From Thermohalobaculum sp039033215 (GTDB lineage: Bacteria; Pseudomonadota; Alphaproteobacteria; Rhodobacterales; Rhodobacteraceae): DNA of 64,000 bases. The stretch is from NCBI GenBank assembly GCA_039033215.1, contig JBCCDA010000005.1, positions 1 to 64,000 of the forward strand. Direction: 5' to 3'. Made by a program: the position numbers and the translations under genes. Each line of letters starts with the position of its first letter. Within the stretch, counting starts at the first letter, position 1. A model generated the notes under the pieces. That model saw only the letters and a list, made by a program, of their open reading frames with translations. It had not been told where the DNA came from and made no database searches. This document shows, piece by piece, positions 24,269-31,550 of the stretch.

Positions 24269-26051
24269 GCGCTGAAATAAACGCCTCCTGAGGGATATCG
24301 ACTTTCCCGAACTGGCGCATGCGCTTCTTACCCGCTTTCTGCTTGTCTAACAGTTTGCGCTTACGAGTGGCGTCACCGCCATAGCACTTGGCGGTCACGT
24401 CCTTGCGCAGCGCACTGATGGTCTCGCGGGCAATCACCCGCCCCCCAATCGCCGCCTGGATCGGGATCTTGAACAGGTGCTGCGGAATCAGGCCCTTCAG
24501 CTTCTCGCACATCACCCGGCCCCGGGCCTCGGCCTTGTCACGGTGGACAATGACGCTGAGCGCATCCACGGGCTCTTCATTCACCAGGATCTGCATCTTC
24601 ACCAGTGCGTCGGCATCGTAGCCGTCCATCTGGTAGTCGAAGCTGGCGTATCCCTTGGTCACGCTTTTCAGGTGATCGTAAAAATCGAAGACCACCTCGT
24701 TCAGCGGCAGTCTATAGACCACCATGGCCCGGGTACCAGCGTAGGTCAGATCAAGCTGAATACCCCGCCGATCATGGCATAGCTTCAACACGTCCCCGAG
24801 ATATTCATCGGGCACAAGTATCGTTGCCTTGATCCACGGCTCCTCGATGCGATCGATCTTCATCACATCCGGCATGTCGGCCGGATTGTGCATCTCGACC
24901 ATCTCACCGTCTTTCATGTAGAGGTGGTATACGACCGACGGGGCCGTTGTGATTAGGTCAATATCGTATTCGCGTTCGAGCCGGTCCCTGATTACTTCGA
25001 GGTGTAGAAGTCCCAGGAACCCACACCGAAGCCCGAACCCCAGCGCGGCGGACGATTCCACTTCGTGGCTGAACGATGCATCGTTGAGCGCCAGCTTCTC
25101 CACGGCATCGCGCAGATCTTCGAACTCGGCATTGTCGATAGGGAAAAGCCCACAGAAAACAACGGGTTGGGCGGGCTGGAAGCCTGGTAGCGGCGTGTCC
25201 GTCCCCTTCTTCTCGTGCGTGATCGTGTCGCCGACCCTTGTGTCACGCACCTGCTTGATCGAGGCCGTCAGAAAGCCCAGCTCCCCTGGGCCCAGCACAT
25301 CCGTCTGCAGCATCGAGGGCGTGAAAATGCCAACCCGGTCAACGGGATAGATGGCGCCCGTCTGCATCATCTTGATGCGGTCGCCCTTCTTGAGCACGCC
25401 GTCGATGATGCGCACCAGGACCACGACGCCCAGGTAGGCATCGTACCAGCTGTCGACCAGCATCGCCTTCAGGGGCGCATCGCGCTCCCCTTCGGGCGGG
25501 GGCAGGCGGGTGACGATCGCCTCGAGCACATCCTCAATTCCCAGCCCCGTCTTGGCGGATATCAGCACCGCGTCGGAGGCGTCGATGCCGATGACGTCCT
25601 CGATCTGCTCGGCCACGCGCTCGGGCTCGGCCGCGGGTAGGTCTATCTTGTTGAGAACAGGGACAATCTCGTGGTCCGCGTCGATGGCCTGGTAGACGTT
25701 GGCGAGCGTCTGCGCCTCGACCCCCTGGCTCGCGTCCACCACCAGCAATGATCCCTCAACCGCCCGCATGGACCGCGACACCTCATAGGCGAAGTCCACG
25801 TGGCCGGGCGTATCGATCAGGTTCAGCGTATACTCTTGTCCGTCCTTCGCCCGGTACTGGATCCGGACCGTCTGCGCCTTGATGGTGATCCCGCGCTCCC
25901 GCTCGATATCCATCGAGTCGAGCAACTGCTCCTTCATGTCCCGGTCTGCCACGGTGCCAGTTGACTGAATCAGTCGATCGGCAAGCGTGGATTTCCCATG
26001 ATCGATGTGGGCCACGATCGAAAAATTGCGGATATGGCTGAGCTTTGTCAT
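24252..26051 (-). CDS. lepA: Elongation factor 4 (LepA)
   Basis: 599 aa, the usual length. A translational GTPase related to EF-G but lacking domain IV, active on stalled or mistranslocated ribosomes. G-domain motifs AHIDHGKS (P-loop, residues 14-21), DTPGHVDF and NKIDLP are present, as is the LepA-specific C-terminus ending in KRKLLDKQKAGKKRMRQFG. Its 3' end overlaps the acquired gene by 17 nt. Divergent from GG-leader copy 2, with 128 bp between. Highly certain. Confidence 0.97.
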   Translation of the reverse strand: MTKLSHIRNFSIVAHIDHGKSTLADRLIQSTGTVADRDMKEQLLDSMDIERERGITIKAQTVRIQYRAKDGQEYTLNLIDTPGHVDFAYEVSRSMRAVEGSLLVVDASQGVEAQTLANVYQAIDADHEIVPVLNKIDLPAAEPERVAEQIEDVIGIDASDAVLISAKTGLGIEDVLEAIVTRLPPPEGERDAPLKAMLVDSWYDAYLGVVVLVRIIDGVLKKGDRIKMMQTGAIYPVDRVGIFTPSMLQTDVLGPGELGFLTASIKQVRDTRVGDTITHEKKGTDTPLPGFQPAQPVVFCGLFPIDNAEFEDLRDAVEKLALNDASFSHEVESSAALGFGLRCGFLGLLHLEVIRDRLEREYDIDLITTAPSVVYHLYMKDGEMVEMHNPADMPDVMKIDRIEEPWIKATILVPDEYLGDVLKLCHDRRGIQLDLTYAGTRAMVVYRLPLNEVVFDFYDHLKSVTKGYASFDYQMDGYDADALVKMQILVNEEPVDALSVIVHRDKAEARGRVMCEKLKGLIPQHLFKIPIQAAIGGRVIARETISALRKDVTAKCYGGDATRKRKLLDKQKAGKKRMRQFGKVDIPQEAFISALKMDG

Positions 26052-26105
26052 GGCGGGGATATGCGGGGGTTGCCTCGGCCCGTCAAGCGACGTGAGCGCG
26101 CAGAC

Positions 26106-26121
26106 TGTAGCTATCGCTACA
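26106..26121. promoter_or_regulatory. TGTA-N8-TACA palindrome, copy 2 (perfect CTGTAGC-N4-GCTACAG)
   Basis: The most symmetrical copy: CTGTAGC-TATC-GCTACAG with 7-bp arms. It lies in the lepA / copy-2 divergent space with 58 nt between it and the peptide start. A -10-like GATTTAGT begins 24 nt downstream. lepA could also be influenced by it, but the shared position relative to all three peptide units points to the peptide genes. Confidence 0.7.
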
Positions 26122-26179
26122 GCCCGAATCGAGAAACTGGCGCAGGATTTAGTTCGTGTTTCAGGGATGGAGGTTCACG

Positions 26180-26410
26180 ATGAAAGACAAGACTAAGGAA
26201 AGCGCCGTGGCGCTGGGTGACGAGCAGCTCGACGAGGCTCAGGGTGGCGGCATGACGTGGCACGGCGGCTCGGCCATGATGGAGGCCCATCAGGAAATGC
26301 GGGTCGCTCGCGATGCCGACCTGCAGAAGCTTGCGAATGAACAGAAATCGCTTCTCGAGAAGAAGAAGAGCCTGCGCGCAGTTTCGAGATCGCTTCGGGA
26401 CATGATGTAA
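26180..26410 (+). CDS. Double-glycine-leader peptide precursor, copy 2
   Basis: 76 aa from ATG 26180, behind GGATGGAGG. The leader ends in DEQLDEAQGG at residues 14-23, with Leu at -12, Leu at -7 and Ala at -4. The product starts GMTWHGG and then forms a strongly charged amphipathic helix (AHQEMRVARDADLQKLANEQ and a Lys-rich continuation), with no Cys. Upstream is the clearest TGTA-N8-TACA palindrome; downstream is a 10-bp-stem terminator. Single-gene unit. Likely an exported helical peptide; could be membrane-active, which is inference. Confidence 0.75.
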   Translation: MKDKTKESAVALGDEQLDEAQGGGMTWHGGSAMMEAHQEMRVARDADLQKLANEQKSLLEKKKSLRAVSRSLRDMM

Positions 26411-26418
26411 GTTCGCGG

Positions 26419-26443
26419 CCCGCACCCGGCGCACGGGTGCGGG
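26419..26443 (+). terminator. Stem-loop after GG-leader copy 2
   Basis: Perfect 10-bp stem CCCGCACCCG / CGGGTGCGGG with a 5-nt loop, 8 nt after the stop of the peptide gene. No T-run follows, so strength is uncertain. Confidence 0.6.
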
Positions 26444-26563
26444 CACGAGTGTCCCGTCGATTGGCCGACGACGGGCAAAATGCCTGGGCAACCGTCCGCG
26501 GCCCCTGCACCACCAAGCCCTGTGTATCTTGCCGGCAACGCTGCCCGAAACGCTAACAAAACG

Positions 26564-26592
26564 TTGACATCCGGCCCAGCCCCCTCACACTT
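26564..26592 (+). promoter_or_regulatory. Candidate sigma70-type promoter of the Hint-domain gene
   Basis: A perfect TTGACA (26564-26569) is followed after 17 nt by a poor -10 (ACACTT). Transcription would start near 26600, so translation would have to begin at ATG 26627 rather than at the upstream in-frame ATG 26480. Only the -35 is convincing. Confidence 0.35.
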
Positions 26593-26626
26593 ACGGGCAA
26601 AGAACACGCTGACACGGGCCGGCATC

Positions 26627-27796
26627 ATGGTAGCTTCTCTCAACGGGATTATTTTCTCCCAGATCTATCCTGACAATTCCGGGGGACCGGAGTTCGATAC
26701 CGATGGTGACGGGACTGCGACGCAGGAAGATGAGTTCGTAGCGATCCTGAACAATTCGGCGACCGCAGTCGACATATCCGGCTGGCAGATCTGGTCGGAT
26801 AGCACTGGCTCTGGAGCGCCTGACTCGCCACAAGACGGCCTCTACCACACCTTCCCTGCCGACACGATCCTGCAACCTGGTCAGGAACTGTTTGTGATCA
26901 ACGAGATCACGGACACCCTGGGAAGCTGGGCTCAAGAGGCCTCTGAAGGCGGAGTGGAGTCAGGCAGCGGATCTCCAAACACCAACTTCCTGACTGAGGG
27001 GAACGGGGGGGGCGCGCCAGAGTCAATTGTGCTCGTGGATCCAGTATCCGGCGAGTTCATCGTCTTCAACATGTCCCCGAACGATTCGAACGTGCCGAAC
27101 CAGCAAGGGTTTCCCGGCACGGTTTCAGTCGGTGAAGTGGATGGGAACTCGGTCCAGGAGGACCCGACCGCAGGAGAATCCTATCAGTTTGACGCATCGA
27201 CGGGTAACTATGAGTACGAGGACGTCGTTGTTCCCTGCTTTGTCGACGGAACGATGATCGCCGTGCCCGACGGAGAAGTGCCGGTCGAGGATCTCGCGGT
27301 CGGCGACCTGGTCGAGACGCTCGATCATGGCCCGCAACCCATCCGCATGATCCTGCACCGCGAACTGCACTTCGGTGGGCGCGTCGACGCCAAGCACAAA
27401 CCTGTGGAGTTCAAGCCCGGCAGCCTGGGCCCGAACCTACCGGTGCGGACCTTGCGGGTCTCGCCCCAGCACAGAATGCTGATCGTCCGTGACGATGGGC
27501 AGGAGTGGCTGGCCCCCGCCAGGGGGCTGACCGATCTGCCCGGCGTGCGTGTGATGATCAGCCGCCGACGCGTGACGTATATCCAGCTGGTCTTTGATCA
27601 GCACGAGGTCGTGCGCTCGGACGGTGCATGGACCGAGAGCTTCTACCCTGGTGCCTATGTCACCAACGCTTGCGATGCGGCGACCAAGCGGGAACTGCAA
27701 AGCGTGTTCCCTGGCATTGAGGCCAACGAGCGACCTTCGCCCGCGCGACCACTTGCGCGCGTCAGGCAGGCAAGAGAGATGGTCCGCCAAGCCTGA
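26627..27796 (+). CDS. Lamin-tail (LTD) plus Hint-domain secreted protein
   Basis: 389 aa. Residues about 5-130 form an LTD-like beta domain: INNxxSDxxEFVAILN-type pattern, here DEFVAILNNSATAVDISGW and LQPGQELFVINE. From 204 there is a Hint_2 domain: CFVDGTMIAVPDGEVPVEDL (nucleophile Cys204), GDLVETLDHGPQPI, then SPQHRMLI with His282. Hint domains of this type autoprocess or transfer proteins and are abundant in exported Rhodobacterales proteins. There is no Sec signal; export by type I secretion is usual for such proteins. The N-terminus is acidic and Ca-binding-like (DTDGDGT). Start at 26627 rather than 26480 because of the promoter position. Confidence 0.8.
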   Translation: MVASLNGIIFSQIYPDNSGGPEFDTDGDGTATQEDEFVAILNNSATAVDISGWQIWSDSTGSGAPDSPQDGLYHTFPADTILQPGQELFVINEITDTLGSWAQEASEGGVESGSGSPNTNFLTEGNGGGAPESIVLVDPVSGEFIVFNMSPNDSNVPNQQGFPGTVSVGEVDGNSVQEDPTAGESYQFDASTGNYEYEDVVVPCFVDGTMIAVPDGEVPVEDLAVGDLVETLDHGPQPIRMILHRELHFGGRVDAKHKPVEFKPGSLGPNLPVRTLRVSPQHRMLIVRDDGQEWLAPARGLTDLPGVRVMISRRRVTYIQLVFDQHEVVRSDGAWTESFYPGAYVTNACDAATKRELQSVFPGIEANERPSPARPLARVRQAREMVRQA

Positions 27797-27830
27797 CAGT
27801 CTGGGTCCGCCGTCGCAGAACAATGGCTGA

Positions 27831-28106
27831 TCAACGCTTCCTGTTCGGATTGAACTGATCACCACCGGGGATGAACTGGTCACCACCAGGGATGAACTGA
27901 TCGCCGCCTGGGATGAACTGGTCGCCGCCGGGGATACTCACATCCGTTGGCGCCTGAAAACCCAGCCCGCCGCCGTTGGCGATGACGAACTGATCTCCGC
28001 CCGGGATGCCAGTTACGGTGTTACCCAAGTCACGCAGACTGAACCCGCCCTGGGCCTCGTCGAGATCGGTGTCTTGAACCGGCTTTGCCTTGTCTTGATC
28101 GCTCAT
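27831..28106 (-). CDS. Double-glycine-leader peptide precursor with IPGGDQF repeats, copy 3
   Basis: 91 aa. The leader ends DTDLDEAQGG at residues 12-21, with Val at -12, Leu at -7 and Ala at -4. The 70-residue product contains one IPGGDQF at residues 34-40 and four in tandem at 58-85, then a basic tail NPNRKR. No Cys. The ATG overlaps the stop of the 73-aa gene (ATGA), making it the third gene of a tight operon. Repeats differ only at silent codon positions (see findings). The gene ends 34 nt from the convergent Hint gene. Could be a structural or calcium/metal-binding peptide; role unknown. Confidence 0.75.
   Translation of the reverse strand: MSDQDKAKPVQDTDLDEAQGGFSLRDLGNTVTGIPGGDQFVIANGGGLGFQAPTDVSIPGGDQFIPGGDQFIPGGDQFIPGGDQFNPNRKR
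27852..27935 (-). repeat. Four tandem 21-bp units encoding IPGGDQF
   Basis: Exactly four 21-bp units in frame (27852-27872, 27873-27893, 27894-27914, 27915-27935); a fifth isolated unit is at 27987-28007. All encode the same seven residues; differences lie only in the third bases of the Pro, Gly and Asp codons. Confidence 0.9.
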
Positions 28107-28324
28107 TTTCCCTCGTCTCCATTCGTCAACTTTCTGCCCCGGCGGGCAAGCGCCGCCTCGGCATCGTCATCTGCCCATTCGACATCATAGACCGATCCAT
28201 CCAGCACACGGGCCGCGCGGGGCGCCCCGGGCTTGATGAGACCATCCTCCTCGGCGTCGGCAAGCAGCTCTCGCGCCTCGGCAAGGATGTGATGGTCCGG
28301 TCTCAGTCGCTTGGGGTTCGGCAT
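28103..28324 (-). CDS. 73-aa protein between two GG-leader genes
   Basis: 73 aa, charged, no Cys, no signal, no membrane segment. Includes PDHHILAEARELLADAEEDG (helical), then PRAARVLDGSVYDVEWADDD and a basic end. No family recognised. It starts 3 nt after the stop of copy 4 and its stop overlaps the ATG of copy 3. Position between two exported-peptide precursors suggests a modification, immunity or chaperone role, or another peptide without a GG site; nothing in the sequence decides. Confidence 0.6.
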   Translation of the reverse strand: MPNPKRLRPDHHILAEARELLADAEEDGLIKPGAPRAARVLDGSVYDVEWADDDAEAALARRGRKLTNGDEGK

Positions 28325-28327
28325 TAA

Positions 28328-28618
28328 TCAGCCGCCGTATGGGTTCCCGATCCTGCCCGGACGCGTGCGCAGGAATGCCTCTCCGCCATAGATCGTCTCG
28401 GCCTTCATGGAAGAAACGATGTCCTTGGTTGCCGCGGTAGCCGTGATCGTCTCGGCGTCGACTCCGACGTTGACCATGCTGGTCTTGCTGAAATTGGTGT
28501 TGAGAAAACCCCATCCCCCGTTCGCATCGTCAAGCGCCTCGTCGCCGATGATCTGAGGCTCCTGATCCTCGGTTGCCACAATATCCTCTTCGGGCTTGTC
28601 GTTCTTGGGATCGCTCAT
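28328..28618 (-). CDS. Double-glycine-leader peptide precursor, copy 4
   Basis: 96 aa, the first gene of the operon. A longer acidic leader ends in DEALDDANGG at residues 26-35, with Ile at -12, Leu at -7 and Ala at -4. The predicted 61-residue product starts WGFLNTNFSKTS and ends GNPYGG; no Cys. A ribosome site AGGAGA lies a few nucleotides before the ATG. The stop is 3 nt from the next gene. A TGTA-N8-TACA box lies 75 nt upstream, in the space shared with the divergent sirtuin gene. Confidence 0.75.
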   Translation of the reverse strand: MSDPKNDKPEEDIVATEDQEPQIIGDEALDDANGGWGFLNTNFSKTSMVNVGVDAETITATAATKDIVSSMKAETIYGGEAFLRTRPGRIGNPYGG

Positions 28619-28693
28619 TGGTTCGTCTCCTGGTTACTGTGTGCGGCCTAACCGCCTTGCATCATTAATCTGTCACTTCTGTGCCCATCTCTC

Positions 28694-28709
28694 TGTAGCA
28701 TACGGTACA
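28694..28709. promoter_or_regulatory. TGTA-N8-TACA palindrome, copy 3
   Basis: CTGTAGCATACGGTACAC, 75 nt upstream of the copy-4 start and about 30 nt upstream of the divergent cobB start. A -10-like ATTAAT begins 24 nt past it toward the peptide operon. Third member of the set at 23321 and 26106. Confidence 0.65.
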
Positions 28710-28739
28710 CATTGATCGATTTTTGAAAAGGGGTCGGGA

Positions 28740-29435
28740 ATGAAGCGGATCGTCGTGCTGACCGGGGCCGGGATATCCGCGGAGTCCGGGCTTGGCACGT
28801 TTCGCGACAAGGACGGGCTTTGGACACGGGTCGACCTGTCCGAAGTCGCCACGCCTGAGGGTTATCAAGCAGATCCTGACAAGGTGCTGGCCTTCTACAA
28901 TGCGCGGCGGGCGGGTTGCGTCGAGGCTACGCACAATGCCGCCCACGAAGCGTTGGCGCGCCTCCAGAGAGAGTGGCCCGGGCAAGTCATGCTGGTGACC
29001 CAGAACATCGACGATCTCCACGAACGCGGGGGCTCAAAAGACGTTTTGCACATGCACGGCCAGATCCTGCGCGCGCTCTGCGCTGCCTGTGGCTACCGCT
29101 GGCGCTGGCAGGGGGACATGAGCCGCCGTGACCTCTGCCCCGGGTGCAGCAGCGTCGGCACCGTCCGCCCGGATATTGTGTGGTTTGGTGAGATGCCCTA
29201 CCGGATGGAAGAGATCTACACCGCGCTTGCCGAATGCGATCTGTTCGTCGCGATCGGCACGTCCGGGGCGGTCTACCCGGCGGCTGGCTTCGTCGGAGAG
29301 GCCCGGGCGTCGGGGGCAGAGTGTCTCGAGATCAATCTCGCCGCCAGTGATACCGCGGGCATGTTCCACCGTCAGATCCTTGGTCCTGCGACTGAAACCG
29401 TGCCCGCCTGGGTCGATGAGGTACTGGCCGGGTGA
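28740..29435 (+). CDS. cobB: NAD-dependent protein deacylase (sirtuin)
   Basis: 231 aa. A Sir2-family enzyme that removes acyl groups from lysines with NAD. GAGISAESG (residues 9-17), TQNIDDLH, catalytic His106 in LHMHG, and four zinc Cys (114, 117, 133, 136). Tyr53 and Arg56 in AFYNARR match the class III acyl pocket of CobB/SIRT5, so it should act on succinyl-like as well as acetyl lysine. Divergent from the GG-leader operon and close to its palindrome. Complete. Confidence 0.95.
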   Translation: MKRIVVLTGAGISAESGLGTFRDKDGLWTRVDLSEVATPEGYQADPDKVLAFYNARRAGCVEATHNAAHEALARLQREWPGQVMLVTQNIDDLHERGGSKDVLHMHGQILRALCAACGYRWRWQGDMSRRDLCPGCSSVGTVRPDIVWFGEMPYRMEEIYTALAECDLFVAIGTSGAVYPAAGFVGEARASGAECLEINLAASDTAGMFHRQILGPATETVPAWVDEVLAG

Positions 29436-29456
29436 CCCCGGCCAGCCCGTTGGTCC

Positions 29457-29933
29457 TTAGACGACCCGGCCGATAGCTCGGTCGAGCGAATACTGCCCAC
29501 CACCGCGCGCCACGAAGTAGAACGCAATCACCGCCCAGAGCACCGGATATTCCCATCCGCCGTTGGTCCAGAAGAACCCTGCCGGGACATGGACGGAAGC
29601 CGCGACCAGCAGCAGCACTGCGACGGCTAGCGCCGATGCACGGGTTGCCAGCCCCAGTGCCAGTGCCAGCCCGCCGAAGGTTTCGACGGAACCGGCACCG
29701 AGCGCGGCCAGATAGCCATGCGCAAAGCCCAATTGCGTCTCGAAGAACTGTCCCGTCGCCTCGAGCCCGTGTCCGCCCATCCAACCGAACAGTTTTTGAA
29801 CACCATGTGGGACCAGAAACAGGCCAGCACCGATGCGGAGCGCAGTCTCGGCCAGGGGCGTTGCTATCTCACCAGCGCGGTCCACCGTGCGTGTGAGGGA
29901 TGCGGGGCGGGTGTTTGTCGTGATGTCGGTCAT
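29457..29933 (-). CDS. DoxX-family membrane protein
   Basis: 158 aa, four transmembrane helices. RIGAGLFLVPHGVQKLFGW and FGGLALALGLATRASAL are the DoxX pattern, seen in subunits of thiosulfate:quinone oxidoreductases and in stress-induced YphA-like proteins. No DoxD or other oxidoreductase lies beside it. Convergent with cobB (21-bp gap). Function undetermined; a membrane redox or stress role is the usual guess. Confidence 0.85.
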   Translation of the reverse strand: MTDITTNTRPASLTRTVDRAGEIATPLAETALRIGAGLFLVPHGVQKLFGWMGGHGLEATGQFFETQLGFAHGYLAALGAGSVETFGGLALALGLATRASALAVAVLLLVAASVHVPAGFFWTNGGWEYPVLWAVIAFYFVARGGGQYSLDRAIGRVV

Positions 29934-30063
29934 GTCGGTCTCCTCAGGTCGTGTTGTTTGCTGACCAAGGAGGTAACTGCCGACGTTATCGCAATAAAGA
30001 TTGCAGATAACAAATATTTGTTGCGATTTTGAGAATTATCAGACTGCCCAACCACGAACGGCG

Positions 30064-30093
30064 GGAGGCCCGCCAGTTACCTGGCGGGCCTCC
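30064..30093 (-). terminator. Perfect stem-loop after rpmB
   Basis: GGAGGCCCGCCAG / CTGGCGGGCCTCC, a perfect 13-bp stem with a 4-nt loop (TTAC), 34 nt past the rpmB stop. No U-tract on the minus strand, but the length and perfection make it the end of the rpmB transcript. Confidence 0.7.
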
Positions 30094-30127
30094 GACACCT
30101 TGGAATCTCGAGGTGGTTTGCGAGGCC

Positions 30128-30415
30128 TCAGGCCTCGGCGGCCGCGGCCTCAATGTCCTTCTTGACCTTCAGCGCGCTTGCCGACAGATCGGCCTCCTTC
30201 GCCTTGATCAGGAAGGCATCCAACCCGCCGCGATGATCGACCGTGCGCAGCGCGCCGGTCGTGATCTTGAAGCGGAACGCGCGCCCCAGCGCATCCGAGT
30301 GTAACGTCACGGACTGCAGGTTCGGCAGATAGCGCCGCTTGGACTTGATGTTCGAGTGACTGACACGATTGCCCACCATGGGGCCCTTGCCGGTAAGTTC
30401 GCAACGACGCGACAT
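30128..30415 (-). CDS. rpmB: 50S ribosomal protein L28
   Basis: 95 aa, the alphaproteobacterial length. MSRRCELTGKGPMVGNRVSH is the conserved start, followed by SNIKSKRRYLPNLQ. A structural part of the large ribosomal subunit near the tunnel region. Has its own terminator downstream. The single Cys at residue 5 is in the Zn-less form, as other L28 Cys positions are absent. Confidence 0.97.
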   Translation of the reverse strand: MSRRCELTGKGPMVGNRVSHSNIKSKRRYLPNLQSVTLHSDALGRAFRFKITTGALRTVDHRGGLDAFLIKAKEADLSASALKVKKDIEAAAAEA

Positions 30416-30522
30416 GGAAGCGTCCTTCTCTGCTATTGGCGGCGCCGGCGGTCCGTCGCGCGCACATCATGTTCGGAGAGGCGCCGCATAGCGGCAGGCA
30501 GCGCAGCCGTCAACCCTCCCGC

Positions 30523-31344
30523 TCAGGACGAGGACGTATCGCGCATCAGAACAGCCCGGCGGCGGTCGCGAATCTCGCGGTGACGGGTAACATCCCGTGG
30601 CTCCAGAAGCCCCGCACCCGAGGGCACGAGCTCGAAGTTCCCGAACCGGTCCTCGCCCCGCGCCAGCGTCGCGCACATCTTCGCCCCCGACATCTGCTTC
30701 ATCCGGGTCGGGACGTAGCGGATTGCCAGACCGATCCGCCGGTCGTCCGATGTGTTTGGGTCGGAGCCATGAAAGAGCCGCCCGTGGTGCAGCGACATCT
30801 CCCCCGGCGCCAGCTCGACCGCAACGGCGTCCGCTTCATCGACCTCAACCGCGATCTCCTGCCCGCGGGTGAGCAGATTGTCCTCGGCAAAGGTGTCGCG
30901 GTGCTCGGCCACCTGCCGGTGCGAACCCGGAACGAACTTCATGCAGCCCGAGGCTTTCGTGGCCGGGGACAGCGCGACCCATGCGGTTACCTCATCGTCA
31001 CCCTCCAGACCCCAGTAGTGCAGGTCCTGGTGCCAGCTGACGAAGGCGGTTGAACTGGCGGGCTTGATGAAGAACGAACACGCCATGACGATCAGGTCCT
31101 CGCCGAGGATGGCGGCGACCGGGTCGGTGACGGCGCGGCTCTCGAGGATCTCGCCCACGAAGCTCAGCCCGATGTTCGAATACTCCCGGAACAGCGTATC
31201 GCCTTCCGGTATCCCGCGCGCGATCTGCTCGGCCCGCTCGAGGTTCGCGCGGTAACTCTCGGCCTGAGCCTCCGGGAACACGCGGATCGGAAAGACGAAC
31301 CCGTCCCGGTCATAGGTGCTTGCAATGTTGTTATGATCCAGCAT
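30523..31344 (-). CDS. Phytanoyl-CoA dioxygenase (PhyH)-family oxygenase
   Basis: 273 aa from ATG 31344 (MLDHNNIASTYD). A non-haem Fe(II)/2-oxoglutarate-dependent dioxygenase fold. Iron ligands His105 and Asp107 (SWHQDLHYWG) and His192 (RLFHGSDPN) are present, as is a 2-oxoglutarate-binding Arg in RRIGLAIRY. Members hydroxylate diverse small molecules; the substrate here cannot be predicted. It stands alone between rpmB and meaB. Length and motifs are complete. Confidence 0.9.
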   Translation of the reverse strand: MLDHNNIASTYDRDGFVFPIRVFPEAQAESYRANLERAEQIARGIPEGDTLFREYSNIGLSFVGEILESRAVTDPVAAILGEDLIVMACSFFIKPASSTAFVSWHQDLHYWGLEGDDEVTAWVALSPATKASGCMKFVPGSHRQVAEHRDTFAEDNLLTRGQEIAVEVDEADAVAVELAPGEMSLHHGRLFHGSDPNTSDDRRIGLAIRYVPTRMKQMSGAKMCATLARGEDRFGNFELVPSGAGLLEPRDVTRHREIRDRRRAVLMRDTSSS

Positions 31345-31465
31345 GGCGACCTCCCTCGTTGCGATGGACATTAGCGGGGGATCGGCATCGGCACCATCCC
31401 GATGGAGATTTGGTCAGGCACTCGACGTCGCCGGCCGGGCCGATCACGGGCCCTGCGGGCCCGGG

Positions 31466-31490
31466 CGAGAGCGCTGCTCTCGCGCTCTCG
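31466..31490 (-). terminator. Stem-loop downstream of meaB
   Basis: CGAGAGCG / CGCTCTCG with a 9-nt loop, about 60 nt after the meaB stop on the minus strand; a second hairpin GGGCCC-TGC-GGGCCC lies at 31448-31462. No U-tract, so moderate support only. Confidence 0.35.
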
Positions 31491-31550
31491 AGGTACTTCC
31501 GGCCAGATGACGGAGGGTACGGCGATAGGGCGGGTCGATTACCTTCAGTC

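Noticed and set aside
26480..26626. Earlier start for the Hint protein at 26480
   Set aside because: Adds a proline/alanine-rich stretch with no domain, and a TTGACA -35 lies inside it.
27852..28007. Short tandem repeats as a possible CRISPR array
   Set aside because: Units are contiguous without spacers and lie in frame within a coding gene.
23321..28709. Palindromes as lux boxes or PpsR sites
   Set aside because: The lux box has TGTA-N6-TACA and PpsR uses TGT-N12-ACA; these have TGTA-N8-TACA, so neither assignment fits. A LuxR-like activator remains only an idea.
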